Source of the DNA: Trujillonella endophytica
GTDB lineage: Bacteria > Actinomycetota > Actinomycetes > Mycobacteriales > Geodermatophilaceae
Assembly: GCF_900110555.1 (NCBI RefSeq)
Contig: NZ_FOEE01000001.1
Coordinates: forward strand, 1-64,000
DNA length: 64,000 nt
Reading direction: 5' to 3'
In this document: in pieces, positions 10,183 through 17,443 of the stretch
Position numbering within the stretch: position 1 is the stretch's first letter
How the letters are laid out: each line of letters starts with the position of its first letter
Position numbers and translations under genes: made by a program
The notes under the pieces: model-generated
Seen by the model: the letters and a program-made list of their open reading frames with translations, nothing else
Told to the model about the DNA's origin: nothing
Databases searched by the model: none

Positions 10183-10332
10183 GTGCCCTGCCCCACCTGC
10201 GGCACCCACGACCAGCGTGGCGCCTACTGCGTCTCCTGCGGCACCGAGCTGCTGGCGCTGACCCAGCCGGTGCTCCGCCTGGAGACCCGCCGCAAGCCCG
10301 CCGTCCCCCCGGTGGCGGCGCGCGTGCGCTGA
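10183..10332 (+). CDS. 49-residue zinc-ribbon protein
   Basis: From the GTG at 10183 the frame reads VPCPTCGTHDQRGAYCVSCG and continues with a basic tail. The two CPxCG-type knuckles (CPTCG and CVSCG), 11 residues apart, form a classic zinc ribbon, as in many tiny actinobacterial zinc-ribbon domain proteins. GAGGAGA lies 5 bases before the start. It sits between the DUF4234 terminator and the ferritin-like gene. The partner molecule is unknown; RNA, DNA or protein binding are all possible. Confidence 0.65.
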   Translation: MPCPTCGTHDQRGAYCVSCGTELLALTQPVLRLETRRKPAVPPVAARVR

Positions 10333-10370
10333 CGGCGGTCGACCCGGCACGGCGTGGTGCGGGTCACCGC

Positions 10371-10399
10371 TAGCAATGTGCTTGCTCTAGTTAGCAAGC
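10371..10399. promoter_or_regulatory. Triple half-site operator ahead of the ferritin-like gene
   Basis: Half-sites alternate in orientation: AGCAA (10372-10376), TTGCT (10382-10386), AGCAA (10393-10397). The second pair extends to a 7-bp inverted repeat, GCTTGCT (10380-10386) and AGCAAGC (10393-10399). This AT-richer patch stands out from its GC-rich surroundings and lies about 60 bases before the ATG at 10459. The regulator is unknown. Confidence 0.55.
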
Positions 10400-10458
10400 G
10401 CGGGTGGGTGGGCATGTTCCGGACGTCAGGTCAACCCCGATGTCTGGAGTTCCCCGTC

Positions 10459-11430
10459 ATGACCGACAACACCAAGATCGTCAACCAGCTCCGCGCCCTC
10501 GTGCTGCTCACCCGCACCGAGGAGCAGGTGGCCCGCACCCGGGTCTCCCAGGCCCGTACCGATGCCGTGCGCCGCGAGCTGGCCCAGAACGCCGACAACG
10601 CCGCCGAGCGGTCCCGGCTCCTCACCGAGCAGCTGCGCGCCCTGGGCGGCGTACCCGACGTCGTCACCCCGCTGGTGGGACGGCTGTCCGCCCTCCTCAA
10701 GGCCACCGTCGAGCAGGCCGCCCCGCTGGAGGAGGCGCTGCTGACCGACCTGCAGCTCGAGCACCAGCTCCTCGACCGCGCCACCTACGTCAAGGTGCTC
10801 GCCTCCACCGCCGGGCTCCGGGAGGTGCAGCAGCTGGCCGAGCGGCTGATCACCGCGCACGAGGCGACCGTGGAGTGGCTCACCGTCGTCCTCGCCGAGG
10901 AGGCGCTCGGCGGCCCCGCGGCACTCGTGCCCACGCCGCTGCAGCGCGTCGCCGGCACCGCCGCCCGCGCGGCCAACGCCCCGGTCCGCTTCGCGGCCAA
11001 CCGGGTCAACGACGTGGTCGACGGCGCCGGCCAGCTCCGCGCGAAGGCCGGCGAGGAGCTGGGCGAGGTGGCGGGCAAGGCCGGCTCGTTCGCCGGCGCC
11101 GTCCGCGAGACCCTGACCGTCGGGCGCGCCGCCGCGCTGCGCCGGGCCGAGGGGATCGCCCGGCGCGAGGGCAACCGCGACGCCGCCGACGCCGCGAAGG
11201 CCGCCCGCGAGGAGCTCGGCGACGTCACCGCCGACGAGCTGCCCGTCGAGGCCTACGACTCGCTGTCGATCGCGGACGCCGCGAAGGCCGCCAAGGCCCT
11301 GCGCTCGCCGCACGACATCAACGTGATCATCCGGTACGAGGAGACGCACAAGAACCGGTCGAGCGTGATCAGCGCCGCCCAGGTCGCCCTGGCCGCGGTC
11401 GCCAAGGAGGCCGTCGGCGTCGACGCCTGA
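10459..11430 (+). CDS. Ferritin-like domain protein
   Basis: 323 residues, predicted almost entirely helical. The first ~155 residues form a four-helix-bundle-like unit with regularly spaced acidic residues and histidines (LLTDLQLEHQLLDRATYVKVLA; LAERLITAHEATVEWLTVVLAEEALG). This fits the ferritin-like domain proteins annotated in Geodermatophilaceae. The C-terminal half is a repetitive Ala/Arg/Glu helical stretch ending in DINVIIRYEETHKNRSSVISAAQVAL. The ATG is placed by GGAG 9 bases upstream. Clear paired E-x-x-H ferroxidase ligands are not obvious, so catalytic iron oxidation should not be assumed. An alternating half-site operator lies upstream and a strong terminator downstream. Confidence 0.7.
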   Translation: MTDNTKIVNQLRALVLLTRTEEQVARTRVSQARTDAVRRELAQNADNAAERSRLLTEQLRALGGVPDVVTPLVGRLSALLKATVEQAAPLEEALLTDLQLEHQLLDRATYVKVLASTAGLREVQQLAERLITAHEATVEWLTVVLAEEALGGPAALVPTPLQRVAGTAARAANAPVRFAANRVNDVVDGAGQLRAKAGEELGEVAGKAGSFAGAVRETLTVGRAAALRRAEGIARREGNRDAADAAKAAREELGDVTADELPVEAYDSLSIADAAKAAKALRSPHDINVIIRYEETHKNRSSVISAAQVALAAVAKEAVGVDA

Positions 11431-11443
11431 CGCACCGCCCGCA

Positions 11444-11476
11444 GGGGGCCCGCACCGGATGCCGGTGCGGGCCCCC
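11444..11476. terminator. Bidirectional hairpin terminator
   Basis: A perfect 15-bp stem (11444-11458 with 11462-11476, GGGGGCCCGCACCGG and its complement) with a 3-base loop. It lies between the convergent ferritin-like and GtrA genes and can serve both. Confidence 0.8.
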
Positions 11477-11497
11477 GCTCGTCCGCGGCCCGCGGGG

Positions 11498-11950
11498 TCA
11501 GCCGGGAACGGTCTCCGGGAAGACCCACCGGCGGTAGACGACGAAGCGCACCGCGGTCCCCGCCGCGATCGAGGCGAGGTTGGCGGCCTGCAGGACCAGC
11601 GCGTCCTCCTGGCCGAGCCCGTGGCGCACGAACCCGATGATCGCGAGCCCGAGCAGGAGGGTCGCCCCGTTGACGGCGGCGAACAGCAGGTAGCCGCGGC
11701 CCGGCCGGGCGCGCGACCGCCCGCGGTAGGTGATCAGGCGGTGCCCGGCGAAGGCGACCGTCGTCGTGGTCAGCGTCGTGAGCGCCTTTGCCGCGACGGC
11801 GTCCACCCCGAGGCGCGCGTAGAGGAGCTGGAACAGGACCAGGTCCAGCACGAAGCAGCAGCCGCCCACGAGGCCGAAGCCGGACAGCTCCCGGACGATC
11901 CGCCGTCCGCCGCCCCGCAGGTGCACGAGCAGTTCCCGGCCGCTCCGCAC
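11498..11950 (-). CDS. GtrA family membrane protein
   Basis: 150 residues with four hydrophobic helices. The block FGLVGGCCFVLDLVLFQLL begins helix 1 and FAGHRLITYR closes helix 2, as in GtrA/PF04138 proteins. These are thought to help move polyprenyl-phosphate-linked sugars or anchor glycosyltransferases in the membrane. The start is the GTG at 11950. TACGCT lies 7 bases upstream on the same strand, so the mRNA is probably leaderless. Its usual partner, a polyprenyl-phosphate GT2, is not adjacent, although a GT2 of that general type lies at 20.4 kb. Confidence 0.88.
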   Translation of the reverse strand: MRSGRELLVHLRGGGRRIVRELSGFGLVGGCCFVLDLVLFQLLYARLGVDAVAAKALTTLTTTTVAFAGHRLITYRGRSRARPGRGYLLFAAVNGATLLLGLAIIGFVRHGLGQEDALVLQAANLASIAAGTAVRFVVYRRWVFPETVPG

Positions 11951-12054
11951 GGCACGCAGCGTAGGACGAGCGCAGGGTGCCGACGCCGCCGCGTGTCCGG
12001 CGTCGCACCGCTCCGGTCCGGCGCGGGCGCGCGCCCGGGGGCATGGTGGAGCCC

Positions 12055-12480
12055 ATGCACATCACGCCCGACACGCTGGAGCGGGAGTTCTCCCTCAGCA
12101 CGGCCGCCACCCGCCTGGACTTCCTCAGCCGTCGGGACAGCGGCGCCGCGACGCTCGACACCGCGGCCGAGGCGGACCCCGACGACTGGAGTGCCATCCG
12201 CGACACGGGCACCACCCTCGACGTCCCCGAGTCCCTGGAGCTGCTCGCCCTGGGCGAGGTGATCGCCCGCAAGGCTCGGGACAGCCAGCTGATCGGCATC
12301 CGGGCCGCGCTGCGCGGGGGCGCCGGCTGGGACGAGATCGCCGCCGCCCTCGACGTGGCCCCCGGGGAGGCGTGGGCGGCCTACCACCGCCTCATCGAGC
12401 GGCAGGAGCGCGCCGGCGTCCTCGACCCGGGGGAGGCCGCGTCCGCGCGGAGCCTCGCCGGGGCGCAACCCGCCGGCTGA
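12055..12480 (+). CDS. Hypothetical helical protein with HTH-like segment
   Basis: 141 residues from the ATG at 12055; an in-frame ATG at 12043 is an alternative. No family recognised. The C-terminal part, LRGGAGWDEIAAALDVAPGEAWAAYHRLIERQ, resembles the helix-turn-helix of sigma-like and small DNA-binding proteins ('SWxEIAxALGVS'). The N-terminal part has several short helices (DTLEREFSLSTAATRLDFL). This arrangement is seen in small actinobacterial hypothetical proteins. A DNA-binding role is inference only. It converges with DUF427, 9 bases away. Confidence 0.6.
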   Translation: MHITPDTLEREFSLSTAATRLDFLSRRDSGAATLDTAAEADPDDWSAIRDTGTTLDVPESLELLALGEVIARKARDSQLIGIRAALRGGAGWDEIAAALDVAPGEAWAAYHRLIERQERAGVLDPGEAASARSLAGAQPAG

Positions 12481-12489
12481 GGGCTGCCG

Positions 12490-12771
12490 TCAGCGGACCT
12501 CGACGCCCTTCCAGAACGCCACGCGACCGGTGATCTCCGCCGCGGCCGCCTTCGGCTGGGGGTAGTACCAGGCGGCGTCAGGGTTGGTCCGCCCGCCGAC
12601 CTCGATCGTGAAGTACGACGCCCGGCCCTTCCAGGGGCAGGTGGTCGAGGTGGTCGACGGGCGCAGCACGTCCTCGCGCACGGAGGCGCGGGGGAAGTAC
12701 GCGTTGCCCTCGACGAGGACGATGTCGTCGGACTCGGCGATCACGGTGCCGTTCCAGGTGGCGGTGGTCAT
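12490..12771 (-). CDS. DUF427 domain protein
   Basis: 93 residues, the normal size for a single DUF427 domain. Diagnostic blocks are WNGTVIAESDDIVLVEGNAYFP, the CPWKGRASYFTIEV motif with its conserved Cys, Trp and Lys, and AWYYPQPKAAAAEITGRVAFWKGVEV. The family is a small beta-rich fold of unknown biochemical function, widespread in actinobacteria and cyanobacteria. It is a single soluble domain with no signal peptide. Confidence 0.92.
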   Translation of the reverse strand: MTTATWNGTVIAESDDIVLVEGNAYFPRASVREDVLRPSTTSTTCPWKGRASYFTIEVGGRTNPDAAWYYPQPKAAAAEITGRVAFWKGVEVR

Positions 12772-12858
12772 GCCCCCGATCGTGCCTGGTCGCGCGGTCC
12801 CGGGCGCGGCGTCGCGGAAGCCCCCGGGCGGTCGCCCGCCGGTCTAGATTGCCCGGCC

Positions 12859-13413
12859 GTGGCGATGCGGCGCAGGACCTGGATCTGGCTGGCGGCGGCA
12901 CTGGTGGTGATCGCCCTCGCGGCCTTCGTGCTCGTCTGGTTCCAGCCGCAGAAGCTCTTCTACGACGACGAGGTGTCCGAGGCGCTGCCCTCGGTCGCCG
13001 CGCCGCCGGCCGACGAGCAGGCGGGAGGCGGGGCCGGCGAGCAGACCCCGGAGCCGCCGCCGGCCCCGGTCGACCTGGCCACCGGCAGCTTCGTCTCCCG
13101 CGAGCACGAGACGACCGGCACGGCCCGGATCGTGCAACTGGCCGACGGTCAGGTCATCGTGCGGCTGGAGGGCTTCGAGACCTCGAACGGTCCCGCGCTC
13201 TACGTCTACCTGTCGCAGAACCCGGCCGAGGGGACCGAGGCCGCCTTCGACGACGACTTCGTGGACCTGGGCGCGCTCAAGGGCAACGTCGGCGACCAGA
13301 ACTACGTCGTCCCCGAGGGGGTGGACGCCACCGGCTACACCAGCGTGGTGATCTGGTGCGACCGGTTCGACGCGGCCTTCGGCGCGGCCGACCTCGCGCC
13401 GGCCGCCGCCTGA
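12859..13413 (+). CDS. Membrane-anchored DM13 domain protein
   Basis: 184 residues. An N-terminal RRRTW stretch and one transmembrane helix (IWLAAALVVIALAAFVLVW) are followed by an acidic Pro-rich linker (~45-75). The DM13 domain starts at GSFVSREHETTGTARIVQL, contains the ALYVYLSQNP block, and ends in the conserved SVVIWCDRF containing the family's single Cys. DM13 domains are predicted extracytoplasmic redox or electron-transfer modules. The GTG at 12859 follows TAGATT (12845-12850) by 8 bases, so it is probably leaderless; an ATG two codons later is possible. It converges with the MarR gene, 7 bases away. Confidence 0.85.
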   Translation: MAMRRRTWIWLAAALVVIALAAFVLVWFQPQKLFYDDEVSEALPSVAAPPADEQAGGGAGEQTPEPPPAPVDLATGSFVSREHETTGTARIVQLADGQVIVRLEGFETSNGPALYVYLSQNPAEGTEAAFDDDFVDLGALKGNVGDQNYVVPEGVDATGYTSVVIWCDRFDAAFGAADLAPAAA

Positions 13414-13420
13414 CGCCGGC

Positions 13421-13840
13421 TCACTCCGCGCTGTTCTCCACGAGCAGGGCCAGCAGTCGGCGCAGCGTCCGCACGTCGCCGTCCTCCAGACCCGCGGTCA
13501 GCCGTCCCTCGAACGCGGCCGCGGCGCGCCGGAGGCGGACGAACAGCTCCTCGCCCGCCGGCGTGAGCAGCACCCGCTGCACCCGCCGGTTGTCCGGATC
13601 GCGCCATCGGGTGACCAGTCCCGACCGCTCCAGCCCGTCCAGGTGGTGGGTGAGGGTGGGCTGACGGACGCCGACGGTCGCGGCCAGCTCCGCCTGGCTG
13701 CGGGCCTCGGTGGTGCGGACGGCGCGCAGCACGTGCCAGGTCGAGGTGCTCCCGCCCGCGGCCACCAGGGCGGCGTCCAGGGCGCGGCCCAGACCGCGGG
13801 CGGCGCCGAGGACCAGGTCGCCGACCTGCGGTTCGCTCAC
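13421..13840 (-). CDS. MarR family transcriptional regulator
   Basis: 139 residues. The winged-helix core is clear: SQAELAATVGVRQPTLTHHLDGLERSGLVTRW is the recognition region, and RDPDNRRVQRVLLTPAGEEL forms the wing with the conserved D-x-R. Such repressors sense small aromatic ligands or oxidants. The GTG at 13840 has TAAGGT 7 bases upstream, and a perfect palindrome (13849-13864) overlaps that hexamer, which points to autorepression. The target genes are otherwise unknown; the preceding hypothetical gene and the convergent DM13 gene are the only neighbours. Confidence 0.88.
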   Translation of the reverse strand: MSEPQVGDLVLGAARGLGRALDAALVAAGGSTSTWHVLRAVRTTEARSQAELAATVGVRQPTLTHHLDGLERSGLVTRWRDPDNRRVQRVLLTPAGEELFVRLRRAAAAFEGRLTAGLEDGDVRTLRRLLALLVENSAE

Positions 13841-13848
13841 GGGAGTGA

Positions 13849-13864
13849 CCTTAGAGACCTAAGG
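13849..13864. promoter_or_regulatory. Probable MarR operator
   Basis: CCTTAG-AGAC-CTAAGG, a perfect 6-bp inverted repeat centred 16 bases before the MarR start. It overlaps the TAAGGT hexamer (complement of 13848-13853) that would be its -10 box, and also the last codons of the upstream gene. Confidence 0.6.
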
Positions 13865-14209
13865 GTTCGACGTCGAACGATGGGCGCTGGAGCCGAGCCG
13901 GTCGAGCAGCACCCGGGCCAGGGTGACGAGCGTGTCGTCCGGGTGCGGGCGGTCCGCGGCGGCCCGCAGCGCCGCGGCCAGCGGCGGCGCGACCTCGGGG
14001 GAGAGGGCGGTGATCCACGCCCCGGAGCCGGCGCGGGCCTCGGCGACGTGCTCGGTGCTGCCGTCGGGTCGGACGGCGACGACCTCGGGGCGGCTGGCCA
14101 GCAGGCCGCCGCTGCGCCAGTCCCCGGCCGTCGTCCGCGCGGCGAGGGCCTCGAGCCGGTCGGCGGCGCGGCGGAGGAGGTCGGCGGGGTCCTCGGCGGT
14201 GGTGTCCAC
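13859..14209 (-). CDS. Conserved hypothetical actinobacterial protein
   Basis: 116 residues, not assigned to a named domain. The pattern DPADLLRRAADRLEALAARTTAGDWRSGGLLASRPEVVAVRPDGSTEHVA is common in small actinobacterial proteins of phage or housekeeping origin whose role is unknown. The C-terminal half (ITALSPEVAPPLAAALRAAAD...TLVTLARVLL) is helical. There is no signal or membrane segment. It ends inside the MarR operator, 18 bases before the MarR start, so read-through into the regulator is possible. Confidence 0.65.
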   Translation of the reverse strand: MDTTAEDPADLLRRAADRLEALAARTTAGDWRSGGLLASRPEVVAVRPDGSTEHVAEARAGSGAWITALSPEVAPPLAAALRAAADRPHPDDTLVTLARVLLDRLGSSAHRSTSNP

Positions 14210-14249
14210 GCCGCAGATGGTGCCCGCCCGCGGGCGGAGGACCGCGGAT

Positions 14250-14711
14250 TCAGCCCGGCTCGCGGCGCATCGGCACGTGCGGGATGCCGTCCTCGACGTA
14301 CCCGGTGCCGCTGCGCCGGAAGCCGAAGCGCTCGTACCAGCCCTCCAGGTGGGCCTGGGCGCCCAGCGTGACGGGGTGCCCGGCGCACAGCGCGATCCCC
14401 GCCTCGACCAGCCGGGCCGCGAGCCCGTGCCCGCGGTGCGCCGCGGCGGTGGCCACCCGCCCGATCGCCCGGGTGGCGCCGTCGTCGAGCACGCGGACGG
14501 TGGCCGCGACCTCGCCGCCGACCTCCGCCCACAGGTGCACCGTGGCGGGTTCGACGTCCCGGCCGTCGAGTTCGGGATAGGGGCACTCCTGCTCGACGAC
14601 GAACACGTCGACCCGCAGCCGGCACAGGGCGTAGACCTCGAAGGGGGTCAGGTCGGCGAAGCGCGCCGTGCGGAGCGCCGGGGCCGGCGGGGCGGCGGTC
14701 GGGTCGGGCAC
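14250..14711 (-). CDS. GNAT N-acetyltransferase, ElaA-like
   Basis: 153 residues. RFADLTPFEVYALCRLRVDVFVVEQECPYPELDGRD is the ElaA-type N-terminal signature. The acetyl-CoA loop is AIGRVATAAAHRGHGLAARLVEAGI, a version of the R/Q-x-x-G-x-G/A motif. The acceptor is unknown. The GTG at 14711 is chosen because the conserved core starts ~17 residues later; a purine-rich GGAGGGG is about 14 bases upstream, rather far. It is divergent from the iron-transport operon and shares a 93-base intergenic region with its iron box. Confidence 0.88.
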   Translation of the reverse strand: MPDPTAAPPAPALRTARFADLTPFEVYALCRLRVDVFVVEQECPYPELDGRDVEPATVHLWAEVGGEVAATVRVLDDGATRAIGRVATAAAHRGHGLAARLVEAGIALCAGHPVTLGAQAHLEGWYERFGFRRSGTGYVEDGIPHVPMRREPG

Positions 14712-14769
14712 CGGCCAGTTGTAACCCCTCCGCGTCCGCCGGGAACCTCCGCCTCGGGCACACTCGTGT

Positions 14770-14788
14770 TTAGGTGTGCCTCGCCTAC
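14770..14788. promoter_or_regulatory. IdeR/DtxR-type iron box before fbpA
   Basis: TTAGGTGTGCCTCGCCTAC matches the 19-bp consensus TTAGGTTAGSCTAACCTAA at about 14 positions, with both half-sites recognisable. It lies 17-35 bases before the fbpA start. With Fe2+ the regulator should repress the importer. IdeR is encoded at 59.8-60.6 kb in this window. Confidence 0.75.
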
Positions 14789-14804
14789 ACCATCTGGAGG
14801 ATCC

Positions 14805-15827
14805 GTGAACCCCCCCGGGCGCGCCACCGCCGCCGTTCTCACCGCCCTGACCGTCACCGGGACGCTGGCTGCCTGCGGCGGGTCGGGCGGGGGGGACGGC
14901 GACACCCTGACCGTCTACAGCGCGCAGCACGAGAGCCTCGTGCGGACGATGCTGGAGGGCTTCACGGAGGAGACCGGCATCGAGCTGGAGTTCCGCGAGG
15001 GCAACGACGCGGAGCTGGCCAACCAGATCGTGCAGGAGGGGGACGCCTCGCCGGCCGACGTCTTCCTGACCGAGAACAGCCCGTCCATCGAGATCCTCGA
15101 CCGCGAGGGCCTGCTGGCGCCGCTGGAGCAGGCGACGCTGGACCAGGTCGGCGAGCAGTTCCGCCCCGCGTCGGGCACCTGGACCGGGTTCGCCGCGCGG
15201 TCCACCGTGCTGGTCTACAACCCGGCGCAGCTGCCGGAGTCGGAACTGCCGGTGTCGATCATGGATCTGGCCGATCCCGAGTGGGAGGGCCGCATCGGCA
15301 TCGCCGCGGGCGGCGCCGACTTCCAGGCCATCGTGAGCGCCGTCCTCGCGCTGCGCGGCGAGGACGAGACACGCGCCTGGCTGGAGGGCCTGGAGCGCAA
15401 TGCCGACGTCTACCAGAGCAACACCGCGGTGATGACCGCGGCGGACGAGGGCGAGATCGACGCCGGGATCATGTACCACTACTACTGGTACCGGGACCAG
15501 GCGGAGAACGCCCTGCGGGGCGACGACGCCGCGCTGCACTTCTTCCGCAACGCCGACCCCGGCGCCTTCCTCAGCGTCTCCGGTGCCGGTGTCCTCGCCT
15601 CCTCCGACCAGCAGGACGAGGCCGAGCAGCTCGTCGCCTACCTGACCGGCCGCGGGGCCCAGGAGCGGCTGTCGGAGAGCACCGCCCTGGAGTACGCGGT
15701 CGGCGTCGGGGTGGCCTCGGCCGAGGCGCTGCCGCCGCTGGACACCCTCGGAGCCCCGCCCGTCGATCCCGGCTCCCTGGAGCAGGACCGCGTCACCGAG
15801 CTGATGCAGGAGGTGGGGTTGCTCTGA
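14805..15827 (+). CDS. fbpA: Ferric iron ABC transporter, substrate-binding lipoprotein
   Basis: 340 residues. A lipoprotein signal ends in LAAC (Cys ~25), so the protein is tethered outside the membrane. The mature part is a FutA/FbpA-like type II binding fold: LTVYSAQHESLVRTMLEGF at the N terminus, DVFLTENSPSIEILDREGLL, and a tyrosine-rich YHYYWYRDQ segment that would supply ferric-iron ligands. The GTG at 14805 is set by GGAGG five bases upstream. It is the first gene of a tightly overlapping three-gene operon behind an iron box. Ferric iron as ligand is a family inference strongly supported by the iron box. Confidence 0.92.
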   Translation: MNPPGRATAAVLTALTVTGTLAACGGSGGGDGDTLTVYSAQHESLVRTMLEGFTEETGIELEFREGNDAELANQIVQEGDASPADVFLTENSPSIEILDREGLLAPLEQATLDQVGEQFRPASGTWTGFAARSTVLVYNPAQLPESELPVSIMDLADPEWEGRIGIAAGGADFQAIVSAVLALRGEDETRAWLEGLERNADVYQSNTAVMTAADEGEIDAGIMYHYYWYRDQAENALRGDDAALHFFRNADPGAFLSVSGAGVLASSDQQDEAEQLVAYLTGRGAQERLSESTALEYAVGVGVASAEALPPLDTLGAPPVDPGSLEQDRVTELMQEVGLL

Positions 15828-17443
15828 GCGTCTCCTCGGCGTCCCCCGGGACGCAGCGCCCGAGCTCCGGGACGCCGGCCGCGCCGGCGCCCCGCAGCCG
15901 GCGCGCGTCCGGGGGCCTGCGCGAGCTGCGCCGCTCACCGGTCACCGTGCTGCTGGCGACGGCGGTGGCGGCGCTGGCCCTGCTGCCGCTGGGCTACATC
16001 GTCCGGTACTCCGCCGACCTGGGCTGGAGCGGCATCTCCGAGCTGGTCTTCCGCGACCGGGTCGCCGAGCTGCTGTGGAACACCGTCCGCCTCCTGGGCG
16101 GCACCGTCGCCGTCTGCGCGGTCCTGGGCGTGGGCGCGGCGTGGCTGGTGGAGCGCTCGGCGGTCCCCGGCCGCCGCGTGTGGCACGTGCTGCTCGTGGC
16201 GCCGCTGGCCGTGCCGGCGTTCGTCAACAGCTACGCGTGGATCTCGCTGCTGCCCGGCCTGGACACCTACGGCGGCGCGCTGCTGGTGGTGTCGCTGTCG
16301 TACTTCCCGTTCGTCTACCTGCCCGCCGTCGCCGCGTTCCGCGGGCTGGACCCGGCGCTGGAGGAGACCGCCCGCGGCCTGGGCCTGTCGACCTGGGCGG
16401 TGTTCCGGCGCGTGCAGCTCCCGCAGCTGCGGGTGGCGGTGCTGGGCGGCAGCCTGCTCATCGCCCTGCACGTGCTCGCCGAGTTCGGTGCCCTCGCGAT
16501 GCTGCGCTACCCGACGTTCACGACCGCCATCTACGACCAGTACCGGGCGACCTTCAACGGCCCCGGCGCGACCGCTCTGGCCGGCGTCCTCGTGCTGCTG
16601 TGCCTGGGGCTGCTGCTCGCGGAGCTGCGGCTGCGCGGCCGGCGCCAGTACGCCCGCACCGGCGCGGGGGCGGCCCGCCCGGTGCGGCCCGTCCGGCTGG
16701 GCGCCCTGACGGCGCCGGCGCTGCTCGGCCTCACCGGCCTGGTCGGGCTGGCCCTCGCCGTCCCCCTGGGCAGCCTCGCCACCTGGCTGGTCCGCGGCGC
16801 CTCCACCGAGCTCGACGTGCCGGAGCTGCTCACCACCACGGGCTCGACGCTGGGCCTGGCCGCGGCCGCCGCGGTGATCACCACGGCGATGGCCCTGCCC
16901 ACGGGCTGGCTGGCGGTCCGCCGCCGGGGGCCGATCGCCACCCTGCTCGAGCGCAGCACCTACCTGGGCAGCGCCGTGCCGGCCATCGTCATCGCCCTCG
17001 CGCTGGTCACGGTGAGCATCCGGGCCACCCCGTGGCTCTACCAGACCGTGCCGGTGCTGCTGGCGGCGTACGCGATCCTCTTCCTCCCGCGGGCGATCGT
17101 CACCGTGCGGGCGGCGGTCGAGCAGTCGCCGCGGCTCTACGACGACGTGGCGGCCTCGCTGGGGGCCTCCGCGCCGGACCGCCTCCGCCGGGTCACGCTG
17201 CCGCTGCTGGCCCCGGGCATCGGCGCGGGCGCGGCGCTGGTCTTCCTCGCGGTCGTCACCGAGCTGACCGCGACCCTGCTGCTGGCGCCCACCGGGACGA
17301 CGACGCTCGCGACGGCGTTCTGGTCGTCCAGCAGCGCCCTGGAGTACGGCGCCGCCGCTCCCTACGCCGTGGTGATGGTGCTGCTGTCGGCCCCGGCTAC
17401 CGTGCTGCTCTCCCGCGATGCCCGACGAGGTATGACGACATGA
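15824..17443 (+). CDS. fbpB: Ferric iron ABC transporter, double-length permease
   Basis: About 539 residues with two fused permease halves and roughly 12 transmembrane helices. Each half has an EAA loop: EETARGLGLSTWAVFRRVQLPQL near 190 and DDVAASLGASAPDRLRRVTLPLL near 450, the sites that contact the ATPase. This fused form is normal for FbpB/FutB/CysT-like iron importers. No ATG or GTG sits near the start of the frame. The best position is a CTG at 15824 that overlaps the fbpA stop as CTGA, with AGGAGG about ten bases before it. The first in-frame GTG (15947) would begin inside helix 1. The start is therefore uncertain. Confidence 0.88.
   Translation: MSVSSASPGTQRPSSGTPAAPAPRSRRASGGLRELRRSPVTVLLATAVAALALLPLGYIVRYSADLGWSGISELVFRDRVAELLWNTVRLLGGTVAVCAVLGVGAAWLVERSAVPGRRVWHVLLVAPLAVPAFVNSYAWISLLPGLDTYGGALLVVSLSYFPFVYLPAVAAFRGLDPALEETARGLGLSTWAVFRRVQLPQLRVAVLGGSLLIALHVLAEFGALAMLRYPTFTTAIYDQYRATFNGPGATALAGVLVLLCLGLLLAELRLRGRRQYARTGAGAARPVRPVRLGALTAPALLGLTGLVGLALAVPLGSLATWLVRGASTELDVPELLTTTGSTLGLAAAAAVITTAMALPTGWLAVRRRGPIATLLERSTYLGSAVPAIVIALALVTVSIRATPWLYQTVPVLLAAYAILFLPRAIVTVRAAVEQSPRLYDDVAASLGASAPDRLRRVTLPLLAPGIGAGAALVFLAVVTELTATLLLAPTGTTTLATAFWSSSSALEYGAAAPYAVVMVLLSAPATVLLSRDARRGMTT

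Noticed and set aside
7956-10205. Very long open frame on the minus strand across the Nudix and DUF4234 genes
   Set aside because: Its product is low-complexity Arg/Gly/Pro sequence, while the plus strand encodes recognisable Nudix and DUF4234 proteins. It is a shadow frame caused by high GC.
10354-10458. Upstream start for the ferritin-like gene that would include the operator
   Set aside because: It would translate the half-site operator and lacks a ribosome site; the ATG at 10459 has GGAG at 9 bases and begins the helical domain.
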